From: Candidatus Paceibacterota bacterium
GTDB taxonomy: Bacteria; Verrucomicrobiota; Verrucomicrobiia; Limisphaerales; UBA8199
Direction: 5' to 3'
NCBI GenBank assembly: GCA_035452965.1
Contig: DAOTCE010000050.1
Span: 1-30,945, forward strand
DNA: 30,945 nt
Shown: positions 7,794-13,870 of the stretch, piece after piece
Numbering within the stretch: the first letter of the stretch is position 1
Layout: each line of letters starts with the position of its first letter
Position numbers and translations under genes: made by a program
The notes under the pieces: model-generated
The model's input: the letters and a program-made list of their open reading frames with translations, nothing else
What the model was told of the DNA's origin: nothing
Database searches by the model: none

Positions 7794-8673
7794 GACGTCT
7801 CCTCTCCAATGAGTACAGGTGAGCATCGCACTTCCTGGCAACAGGATTCCATTCGAGGCTGGCCTCGGTAAACAGGCTATCCTCGACTGAAACTAGGTCC
7901 GCGAGGGGCATGGTCCGCGACACAGCCCTAACAGCACCCCGCACAAACCGCCAACGGTGGAACAACGGAGGCGTGCCGTTCGGGGATGCGTCAACTGGGA
8001 CACCCAGCACCAGCCGCCCTCCAGGACGTAGAACCCTGGCTAATTCCCGTATGGCTGTCCGCGGACCGACGAGGTGCTCCAGAACGAACAAACAGAGTAC
8101 GCAGTCGAAGGTCCCGTCCGGGAACGGAAGCGACTCGACCATTCCCGAGATTGTGTGAGGAGGAGAAATATCCTGCCCGTTTGAGGCAGGGAAAGTTGGA
8201 TCAACGGCCCACCCTTGGCAGCCGACGAAACAGCAGCTGGCATCGACGGTCCCTTTGCCCCCAACCTCGAGAACAGCAGAGTCACGAGACAGGTGCGGCA
8301 GGCAGTCGGTGATCTCATTCAGGAAAAGTCTGGAACTGCTGAGCGTGCAGCCGTGAGGCCCTAGGATAGCAGACAGACACCGATATGTCTTGGCGAGCCA
8401 TGCAGACAGCACATCCTCGTACGAATCTCTCAGGGCTGGCAGTCCACCAACTGCCTCTCGTGCTTTCGACCAACTTCCGACCGCAACGCCGGAGCGGTGC
8501 CACGCAGAGTCTTCAAGCCAGCCCGAGGGCAGAGTGGCTGCATCCCAGCAGCCCGCCGGGCTGCCGTCCTCCGCATAGGCAAATACTACTTGCCGGCCGC
8601 TTGCCAGCTTTTCATGAACACAGAGAACCGCATCATGCTCGTTGCCGGTCATCCGTCGTTTGGGGCGTTCCAT
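7786..8673 (-). CDS. Class I SAM-dependent methyltransferase (type 11 family)
   Basis: A protein of about 295 residues. The C-terminal half shows a class I methyltransferase fold: motif I-like SAVLEVGGKGTVDASCCF, an acidic end of strand 2 in GWAVDPTFP, PFPDGTFDCVLCLFVLEHL (motifs II and post-II), and RVLRPGGRLVLGVP (motif III). The GxGxG loop is modified (EVGGKGT). The N-terminal 120 residues are not recognised and may be a substrate-recognition part. The start is uncertain: GTG 8688, ATG 8673 and ATG 8652 are all in frame. I give 8673, which overlaps the PqqD-like gene by 41 bases. The gene lies directly after the PqqD-like gene and before the cysteine-rich and radical SAM genes, so it likely methylates the peptide or an intermediate. 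Small-molecule substrates are not excluded. Confidence 0.85.
   Translation of the reverse strand: MERPKRRMTGNEHDAVLCVHEKLASGRQVVFAYAEDGSPAGCWDAATLPSGWLEDSAWHRSGVAVGSWSKAREAVGGLPALRDSYEDVLSAWLAKTYRCLSAILGPHGCTLSSSRLFLNEITDCLPHLSRDSAVLEVGGKGTVDASCCFVGCQGWAVDPTFPASNGQDISPPHTISGMVESLPFPDGTFDCVLCLFVLEHLVGPRTAIRELARVLRPGGRLVLGVPVDASPNGTPPLFHRWRFVRGAVRAVSRTMPLADLVSVEDSLFTEASLEWNPVARKCDAHLYSLERRRHE
7799..7807 (-). promoter_or_regulatory. Strong Shine-Dalgarno site fixing the start of the cysteine-rich protein
   Basis: On the minus strand GGAGAGGAG is followed after five bases by ATG at 7793. It lies inside the end of the methyltransferase gene, so it supports translation re-initiation from a shared transcript and argues against the longer start at 7841. 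Confidence 0.7.
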
Positions 8674-8971
8674 CGCCACTCTGATCACTCACCACACGAA
8701 GTATTTTGAGATCCAGACAATTTGAAAGGAACTCCAGGATTTCTTGTTCAATCGCCATGCTTGACTCGCCATACCCCGCTGCAACGTGCTCGACCAGCTC
8801 ACCGACCGACAGAGGCGAGTCGAGATTGAGCAGCAGGAGAGCTCCAGTGGGACTTACCTCGAACGCCTGACTGGTCCCAAAAGCGCATACGAGATGCCCC
8901 TGAGGATATGTTCGGAGCTGGACATCCTCCTCCAAAACTACCACCGACGACTGACCGACCGTCGGGCTCAC
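8633..8971 (-). CDS. PqqD-like RiPP recognition element protein
   Basis: 112 residues. Residues about 10-95 match the PqqD/RRE pattern: a VVLEEDVQLRTYPQGHLVCAF beta hairpin, GTSQAFEVSPTGALLLLNLD, a SVGELVEHVAAGYG helix, and a closing helix with EFLSNCLDLKILR. PqqD-type domains bind leader peptides and hand them to radical SAM and other modifying enzymes. The start is GTG at 8971; its last base pair with the previous gene is a GTGA overlap with the stop of the 63-residue peptide, a sign of tight translational coupling between the peptide and its presumed binder. The C-terminus runs into the methyltransferase gene. The family call is firm; the claim that the partner is the upstream peptide is inference from position and motif. 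Confidence 0.88.
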   Translation of the reverse strand: MSPTVGQSSVVVLEEDVQLRTYPQGHLVCAFGTSQAFEVSPTGALLLLNLDSPLSVGELVEHVAAGYGESSMAIEQEILEFLSNCLDLKILRVVSDQSGDGTPQTTDDRQRA

Positions 8972-9159
8972 GGCTTCTTGGGCTCGGAGCAGCCTCCCTT
9001 CATTTCACTAATGTCAGAAATGTGACGGTCTGGCGAGCTCGCGCTGAAAGTCGTTGGTGTGGTCAACTCACCCAGGCGAAAGAGCGGGCGCACTGTTGGT
9101 CGTTCCCACGTTGATGGCCTGTTCTCAACGTCCTTCCAAACACGAATCGTCTTGTTCAT
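8968..9159 (-). CDS. Candidate RiPP precursor peptide (63 residues)
   Basis: First gene of the operon, ending in a GTGA overlap with the PqqD-like gene. The N-terminal half contains WERPTVRPLFRLGELTTPT (residues 18-36). This recalls the leader motif of lasso-type precursors recognised by PqqD-like proteins (Y-x2-P-x-L ... LG ... LT), but the gap between Pro21 and Leu29-Gly30 is about three residues longer and Trp replaces Tyr. The likely core is the C-terminal part, about residues 37-63: serine-rich, one Cys (Cys57 in MKGGCSEP), a GG pair, and charged. No lasso protease or Asn-synthetase-like cyclase is nearby, so it should not be called a lasso peptide. ATG at 9159 has only a weak AGGG ribosome site. 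It could still be a chance ORF; the overlap and motif argue against that. Confidence 0.7.
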   Translation of the reverse strand: MNKTIRVWKDVENRPSTWERPTVRPLFRLGELTTPTTFSASSPDRHISDISEMKGGCSEPKKP

Positions 9160-9208
9160 TGCCCTGGTCTGTTTTGGCGCTTGCCGCTCTTGTCAAAAAA
9201 AGTTCCAC

Positions 9209-9238
9209 ATCGTATGCATGAATCACGGTTCCTGTCAA
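9209..9238 (-). promoter_or_regulatory. Putative sigma-70-type promoter of the RiPP-like operon
   Basis: On the minus strand a perfect TTGACA (9238-9233) is followed after 18 bases by TACGAT (9214-9209), giving a short leader of about 45 bases before the peptide ATG. It is the best match I see in the 221-base gap between the integrase stop and the peptide gene. The -10 box matches only four of six consensus bases, and Verrucomicrobiota promoters are poorly defined. Confidence 0.45.
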
Positions 9239-9327
9239 ATATATCTTCAAGCAACAGATCTTCACACTGGATGTTATCCCGTCTCCCGTTGTCTCCACCC
9301 CAGATGACCCCAATTGGCGCTCGCGTG

Positions 9328-9372
9328 AGCTCTCAGCCTCTCAACTCTCAATCATCAACCAGCAACTCTCAA
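9328..9372. repeat. Short CTCTCA(A) direct repeats after the integrase stop
   Basis: The unit CTCTCAAC or CTCTCAGC recurs four times within about 45 bases just beyond the integrase stop codon. It lies between the integrase and the promoter of the peptide operon. It could be a low-complexity remnant or part of a protein-binding region; nothing shows a function. Confidence 0.5.
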
Positions 9373-9380
9373 CCTACCGT

Positions 9381-11087
9381 TCACAGCCTCTCCCAAACCC
9401 TGAGCAGACGCTCCCGCAGCCCTTTCGGCTTCACCTCGTTCAACATCTCCCGCATTTCCTCCTTCGCCGTCTGGTGACCGTTGGTGAGCAGCTTGGGCAT
9501 GGCCGACCCCGTCAACAAAGTCGGCATGGCGCCCTCCAGGGCTACGCGAAAGTCCTCCTGTCCCGGCCGGAAGTAGTGCTTCAACACCACGTCGGTAGTC
9601 CGGTGGCCGGTCACCCGCTGCACCAGTTCCAACGGCACACCCGCCGACAAAGCCAGTGTCACCCAAGTCACCCGCAGACTGTGGAAGTCCCGCACACTTG
9701 CACGCCTCAGCCCGCCCGCTCGCGCCGAGCGCAACACCGAATCGTCCGCCTTCAGGGCCCTCGCCACGCTGCCCGCGCCAGCCTGCCACCGCACCACCCT
9801 GCACCCGATCGCCGCCGCGATCTCATTCAGGTAAACCGAAACTGAACTCTGGCTGACGCCGGCCGCCTTGGCCACCTGATCGACGCTGCCCCCGTCCATG
9901 TAAAGGCCGAACACCCGCACCAGGCGCTCCGTGCGCTCTCCCGCTGGCAGCCCGCCGAGGTAAGCCTCGCCCCGCTTCCGGACCTCCTCAACCGGGACCT
10001 CCACCCCTTTGCGCCCCGCAGCCCCCCCGCCCGCCAATGCAGTCCAAAGCACCTGCTTCACCCGTCGCGTAATGCCGTCAGGATTCGAACGATACATCGC
10101 CGCCGCCTCAGGGAACACGAAGCCCTCTCCGTGATAGGGCTTGCTCTCCGAACGTGCCGCTTCCTCTCCAACGCCCGGCCCTCTGACTTCGGCTTTCAGC
10201 TTTCCAGACTTCAGCTTTTTAGCCGCCTTCTCCGCCCTCTTGAGTAGCTCATCCCGCAGCCGGCCAAAGATCGGGATGCTCACCGTCCCGCCGGTCTTCG
10301 CCGTCTTGACCGTCACGAACCCGCCTCGCAAATCCACGTCCTTCCACTTGAGCAGGCAGCAATCGCCCCGGCGCATCGCCGTGCACATCCCCGTCACAAT
10401 TATTGGCCGGATAAAATCGTCGTCCTTCGCGGCTTCCAGGATCGCCTTCAATTCTGCCGCCGTGAACGGCTGTCGGAACACCGTCGCCTCGTCCCGCGTC
10501 ACCAGCCGGTCGAACGGATTAGGCGCGCCGCTCGGCAACAAATGTCTGAACGCCGACCGCAGCAGTTTCAGCTTCTTGTTCCACGTTCGTCCGCTCACCC
10601 CCCGATCCTTCTCGGCCTGCATGAACGCGGCCACGGTCTCCGGGTCCGCGTGCGCCAGGTCCGTTGCTCGCCGATTGCGCGACCGCACGAACGCCACCAG
10701 CCGCCCCAACGTCTTCCGTCCTTCCCGCGCGTACTTGTCCGCGAGCGCCCGTCGGCGCGCCAGCCCGGCCCACTCTGTCTCCAGCTCCAACAGCTTAACG
10801 TCCCGCACCTCTGTGCCCGTCTTGAGAGCGTACAACTTCTCCATCAGCCGCGCCGAGTCCCGCACGGTTCGCGCCTCGGCTGCCACCTCCTTCAGCCGCA
10901 ACGCCGCCGCACCCCGCGATTGCTCGAACGCCGCGTCCCCGCGGTCACGCAACCGCCCCGACGCCGGCGGGGTTCCCGTCATCTTGACCCCGAGGTTTAC
11001 GCACTCCCGCCGGCCGTTGACCATGAACCGGCCATACCAAATTCGGCGCGCTTCTCCGTTGGCTTCGGTTCGCATTTCAAGGTGCAT
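9381..11087 (-). CDS. Tyrosine recombinase/integrase next to tRNA-Arg
   Basis: 568 residues. A SAM-like core-binding region covers about 110-195, followed by the catalytic domain: Arg239 in TAMRRGD, Lys264 in KTAKTGG, His469-x2-Arg472 in HSLRVTW, Gly494-His495 in TGHRT, and the nucleophile Tyr505 in KHYFRP. All key residues are present, so it should be active. About 230 residues separate the catalytic Arg from the HxxR box, well above usual; the extra part (about 285-445) includes a helix-turn-helix-like stretch GGSVDQVAKAAGVSQSSVSVYL near 399-420. The ATG has a good AAAGGAATT ribosome site. The gene is transcribed away from the adjacent tRNA-Arg 3' end, as expected for an island integrase using that tRNA as its attachment site. 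Confidence 0.92.
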   Translation of the reverse strand: MHLEMRTEANGEARRIWYGRFMVNGRRECVNLGVKMTGTPPASGRLRDRGDAAFEQSRGAAALRLKEVAAEARTVRDSARLMEKLYALKTGTEVRDVKLLELETEWAGLARRRALADKYAREGRKTLGRLVAFVRSRNRRATDLAHADPETVAAFMQAEKDRGVSGRTWNKKLKLLRSAFRHLLPSGAPNPFDRLVTRDEATVFRQPFTAAELKAILEAAKDDDFIRPIIVTGMCTAMRRGDCCLLKWKDVDLRGGFVTVKTAKTGGTVSIPIFGRLRDELLKRAEKAAKKLKSGKLKAEVRGPGVGEEAARSESKPYHGEGFVFPEAAAMYRSNPDGITRRVKQVLWTALAGGGAAGRKGVEVPVEEVRKRGEAYLGGLPAGERTERLVRVFGLYMDGGSVDQVAKAAGVSQSSVSVYLNEIAAAIGCRVVRWQAGAGSVARALKADDSVLRSARAGGLRRASVRDFHSLRVTWVTLALSAGVPLELVQRVTGHRTTDVVLKHYFRPGQEDFRVALEGAMPTLLTGSAMPKLLTNGHQTAKEEMREMLNEVKPKGLRERLLRVWERL

Positions 11088-11265
11088 AATTCCTTTTCTC
11101 CACGTTGGTGATCAGTTTTCGGACCAATTGTAACCCCCTGAACACTACCGAAACCAACAGTCCCCAACAAGGAAAAAAGCCAACAAAGTGGCCAACATAA
11201 CCGGTTAAAAACTCTCCTCTATTTCCTCGATTATGCTGAAAACCTCAATAAATAAGCCAAAAAGC
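11088..11265. other. Non-coding gap between integrase and tRNA-Arg, likely holding the integrase promoter and attachment region
   Basis: A 178-base AT-richer stretch, unlike the GC-rich genes on both sides. It holds A-runs and an AACCGGTT palindrome. No ORF is convincing. By position it should contain the integrase promoter and the recombinase arm-binding sites, but I cannot point to specific boxes. Confidence 0.4.
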
Positions 11266-11342
11266 TGGTACGCGAGGCGGGGGTCGAACCCACAACCTTC
11301 GGCTCCGGAGGCCGACGCTCTATCCAATTGAGCTACTCGCGC
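11266..11342 (-). tRNA. tRNA-Arg (anticodon CCG)
   Basis: A full cloverleaf reads on the minus strand: acceptor GCGCGAG pairing with CTCGCGT (one G-U), D arm beginning GCTC, anticodon stem TCGGC/GCCGA around the loop CTCCGGA with anticodon CCG (reads CGG, Arg), T arm GTGGG TTCGACC CCCGC, discriminator A and an encoded CCA (11268-11266). The 3' end faces the integrase gene, and it is intact, so if an element is inserted here it restored the tRNA end. Confidence 0.96.
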
Positions 11343-11399
11343 AAACCGTCACGAGCTTAGGCCAACCGGGCACTCAGGGCAACCTGTTTTCGGGAACCT

Positions 11400-12548
11400 T
11401 CAATACTTCGGCACGGTGGGGTCTATTTGTTCGGACCAGGCAGTAATACCGCCTTTCACGCTTTTGAGTTGCTGGAAGCCGTGTTCGCGCAGGAATTGCA
11501 GGGCCTGTAAGGAGCGACCGCCGCCTTTGCAATGGAGATAGTAGGCTTGGTTCGGATTCAACTCGGCGAGCCGCTCGGAGAGCTTGCTGAGGGGAAACAA
11601 GTGCGCGCCGCTGATGCGAGCGATTTGGTATTCATCCGGTTCACGGACGTCGAGGACCCGGATGCCGAGCTGCGGATTGTCCAGGGCGCGCTTGAGGTCG
11701 TGAACGGTCACTTCGTCAGGGTGCATGGTAGCTGGGTCAGAAATCGGCTGGGCGCCGCAGAAAACCTGGTAGTCAATGAGTTGTGTGATTACGGGCTTGT
11801 CACCACAGAGCGGGCACTGGGGATCGCGGCGAAGCTTGAGCTCGCGGAACCGCATATCGAGGGCATCGAACAAAAGCAGGCGGTTGAGGAGCGAGGTGCC
11901 ACGGCCAAGAACGAGTTTGAGGATCTCGGTTGCCTGAATCAGTCCGATAATGCCAGGTAATACGCCAAGCACGCCACCCTCGGCGCAGCTCGGCACGGTG
12001 CCGGGTGGCGGGGGCTCGGGATATAGGCAGCGATAACACGGCCCGCCCAGATGCGGCGCAAAGAGGCTGGCCTGCCCCTCGAAGCGGAAGACGGAGCCAT
12101 ACACGTTGGGCTTCCCAAGCAGGACGCAGGCATCATTGGCAAGGTAACGGGTGGGGAAATTATCGGTGCCGTCCACGACAATGTCATAGGGGCGGATGAT
12201 ATCGAGGGCGTTTTCGCTGGTGAGGCGGGTGTTGTGCAGGGCGACCTCGACATTGGGGTTGAGACGCCGCAAGGCGTCCTGGGCGGACTGTGTCTTGGGC
12301 CGGCCAACATCCGCGGTGCCGTGCAGAACCTGACGATGGAGGTTGGACAATTCCACGGCGTCGAAATCCACAATGCCCAGTTTGCCAATGCCGGCGGCAG
12401 CGAGATACACGGCAATGGGCGAGCCGAGCCCGCCCGCGCCGATGCACAGCACACTGGCGGCGCGAATTTTCCTTTGGCCCTCCAGCCCGACTTCGGGCAG
12501 ACTCAATTGCCGTGAGTAGCGGCGGATATCGTCGCTGTGCATTTCCAT
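11400..12548 (-). CDS. moeB: MoeB/ThiF-type adenylyltransferase with C-terminal rhodanese domain
   Basis: Activates the C-terminal Gly-Gly of a ubiquitin-like sulfur carrier (MoaD/ThiS type) by adenylation and can pass sulfur from its rhodanese domain. Numbering from ATG 12548: nucleotide loop IGAGGLGSP near 36-44, RYSRQL near the start, zinc pairs CYRC (171, 174) and CPLC (245, 248), candidate thioester Cys188 in SCAEGGVLG, and a rhodanese domain from about 280 to the end with active-site Cys340 in HCKGGGRS. The open frame extends to a TTG at 12569, but that lies only 10 bases from the divergent gene and has no ribosome site; ATG 12548 or 12542 is more likely. No sulfur-carrier gene is nearby, so the partner (molybdopterin, thiamine or thiolation of another molecule) cannot be fixed. 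Confidence 0.92.
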   Translation of the reverse strand: MEMHSDDIRRYSRQLSLPEVGLEGQRKIRAASVLCIGAGGLGSPIAVYLAAAGIGKLGIVDFDAVELSNLHRQVLHGTADVGRPKTQSAQDALRRLNPNVEVALHNTRLTSENALDIIRPYDIVVDGTDNFPTRYLANDACVLLGKPNVYGSVFRFEGQASLFAPHLGGPCYRCLYPEPPPPGTVPSCAEGGVLGVLPGIIGLIQATEILKLVLGRGTSLLNRLLLFDALDMRFRELKLRRDPQCPLCGDKPVITQLIDYQVFCGAQPISDPATMHPDEVTVHDLKRALDNPQLGIRVLDVREPDEYQIARISGAHLFPLSKLSERLAELNPNQAYYLHCKGGGRSLQALQFLREHGFQQLKSVKGGITAWSEQIDPTVPKY

Positions 12549-12597
12549 AAACAAGTTAAGATCGGCCAAACCAATTCAATTGCAGAATAGAGCAGGA

Positions 12598-13428
12598 ATG
12601 AGCAAACGACAACCTGATCCCCGGACTCCGGCGGTGCGGTTGAAAAGACTATCGCGGTTGCGGCCGACGCTGGCGCTGGTGTTGGGCAGCGGCTTTCACC
12701 ACGTGTTGAGCGAGCTGCAGGTGGACGCTGAGGTTTCCTACGCCCGACTGCCCGGCTTTCCGCCAACGACTGTGAGCGGCCACGCGGGGCAACTGCTCAT
12801 TGGCCACCTGGGCGGCACGCCGGTCGTGGTGCTGAGCGGCCGGGCGCATTACTACGAGGGTCACCCAATGGCCGTGGTGACGTTCGCAGTGCGCGCGCTG
12901 GCCGCGTACGGCATCCGGGACCTGCTGCTGACCAATGCCGCAGGCGGAGTGAATCGCAGTTTCCGACCCGGCGATTTCATGGCGCTGACGGACCATATCA
13001 ACCTGATGGGCATCAACCCGCTGCGGGGCGAGCCCGTGCCTGGCTTGCCACGCTTCGTTGACCTCACGCGTGTCTACGACGGAGGTTTGCGCCGCTTGCT
13101 GGAGCGGGCGGGGCAGGCGTGCCGGGTGAAACTCCGTTCCGGCGTCTATCTGGCGGTTTGCGGTCCAAGCTACGAAACACCGGCTGAAGTTGAGGCGTTT
13201 GCCCGGCTGGGCGCGGACGCTGTAGGAATGAGCACCGTGCCGGAGGCGATTGTAGCGCGGCAATGCGGCCTAAAGGTCGCCGGCGTGTCATGTATCACGA
13301 ACCTGGCGGCAGGACGAAGCCGATGGACGCTGTCCCATGCCGAGGTGCTGGAGACGGCCGAACGGGTCAAGAGTGTGGCAGCCCAAATGCTATTAAACTT
13401 TGCGAAACTGTATGGCCAAGACCAGTAA
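12598..13428 (+). CDS. Purine nucleoside phosphorylase (trimeric type)
   Basis: Cleaves purine nucleosides with phosphate to the free base and (deoxy)ribose-1-phosphate. About 276 residues, the normal family length. Family blocks are in order: VLGSGFHHVL (phosphate loop), SGRAHYYEG, LLTNAAGGVN, GPSYETPAEVEAF, GADAVGMSTVPE and SCITNLAAG. The Glu of the AEVE block and the Asn of the ITN block correspond to the residues that recognise 6-oxopurines in mammalian-type enzymes, so inosine and guanosine are the likely substrates. The frame opens at TTG 12580; ATG 12598 is preferred, directly behind AGCAGGA. It is divergent from the MoeB-like gene with a very short gap and overlaps the cytidine deaminase by 17 bases, forming a nucleoside salvage pair. 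Confidence 0.93.
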   Translation: MSKRQPDPRTPAVRLKRLSRLRPTLALVLGSGFHHVLSELQVDAEVSYARLPGFPPTTVSGHAGQLLIGHLGGTPVVVLSGRAHYYEGHPMAVVTFAVRALAAYGIRDLLLTNAAGGVNRSFRPGDFMALTDHINLMGINPLRGEPVPGLPRFVDLTRVYDGGLRRLLERAGQACRVKLRSGVYLAVCGPSYETPAEVEAFARLGADAVGMSTVPEAIVARQCGLKVAGVSCITNLAAGRSRWTLSHAEVLETAERVKSVAAQMLLNFAKLYGQDQ

Positions 13429-13819
13429 GGGCGATCTGTTGCGGTCGGCTGCGCGGGCACGCCAGGGCGCTGTCGCGCCGTATTCAAAGTTCAAGGTCGG
13501 CGCGGCTCTGTTGACCCGATCGGGCGAGATTATTACCGGTGCCAACGTGGAGAGCGCCAGCTACGGTCTGACGTGCTGCGCCGAGCGTGTTGCTCTATTC
13601 AAAGCGTTGACAGCAGCCAAGAGGGATTTCGTCGCGGTCGCCGTTGTCGCCCGCGCCCCGGGAGGGCCGATGCCTTGCGGTGCCTGTCGGCAATTGCTGG
13701 CCGAATATGCGCCACGCGCCACCGTATGGGTGGCGGACAGCAGGGCCTTGCGAGCGGTGAGAGAATTTTCGGTTAAGGAACTGCTGCCGTCGGCGTTCGT
13801 ATTGGTGCCCGAAGATTGA
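13412..13819 (+). CDS. cdd: Cytidine deaminase
   Basis: Deaminates cytidine and deoxycytidine to uridine forms with a zinc-bound water. The 135-residue length matches the small tetrameric class. The PYSKFKVGAALLT block near 23-35, NVESASYGLTCCAERVA (zinc ligand Cys56, catalytic Glu58) and PCGACRQ (zinc ligands Cys89 and Cys92) are all intact. ATG 13412 is chosen over an in-frame TTG at 13400. It begins 17 bases inside the end of the purine nucleoside phosphorylase gene, so the two are translationally linked; both work in nucleoside salvage. Confidence 0.95.
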   Translation: MAKTSKGDLLRSAARARQGAVAPYSKFKVGAALLTRSGEIITGANVESASYGLTCCAERVALFKALTAAKRDFVAVAVVARAPGGPMPCGACRQLLAEYAPRATVWVADSRALRAVREFSVKELLPSAFVLVPED

Positions 13820-13870
13820 GTTTGAGAAGCCGGGGTTAAGCGGTAAGGTGCAAATTGGAATATTCTAGCA

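Larger units (their letters stand above)
2966..9159 (-). other. Candidate RiPP biosynthesis operon (peptide, PqqD-like, methyltransferase, Cys-rich protein, radical SAM, kinase)
   Basis: Six genes on one strand, each overlapping the next or separated by at most 17 bases, starting behind one plausible promoter. The order small peptide, RRE protein, then SAM methyltransferase and B12-type radical SAM is characteristic of ribosomally made, modified peptides. The addition of a 909-residue kinase-containing protein and an unknown cysteine-rich protein does not match any RiPP class I know. No protease or exporter gene is present inside the operon, so leader removal and export would need genes elsewhere. 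Confidence 0.65.
1..11268. mobile_element. Putative tRNA-Arg-integrated genomic island (right end; left end outside the window)
   Basis: The intact tRNA-Arg 3' end, the adjacent integrase, and accessory content with a decayed transporter and a peptide-modification operon together suggest an integrated element extending left from the tRNA. Genes right of the tRNA look like core metabolism. No second copy of the tRNA 3' end is seen inside the window, so the other boundary is not defined and the liv genes may not belong to the element. Confidence 0.45.

Noticed and set aside
8968..9159. Calling the peptide operon a lasso peptide cluster
   Set aside because: The leader motif and PqqD-like protein fit, but there is no B2-type protease and no asparagine-synthetase-like cyclase, and the 122-residue neighbour lacks the B2 Cys-His pattern.
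9191..9202. T-run on the minus strand before the peptide gene as a terminator
   Set aside because: No stable GC-rich stem precedes the run; it lies just at or after the expected transcription start of the peptide operon.
10141..11133. 330-residue plus-strand frame opposite the integrase
   Set aside because: It is the antisense shadow of the well-supported integrase, with serine- and arginine-rich low-complexity composition.
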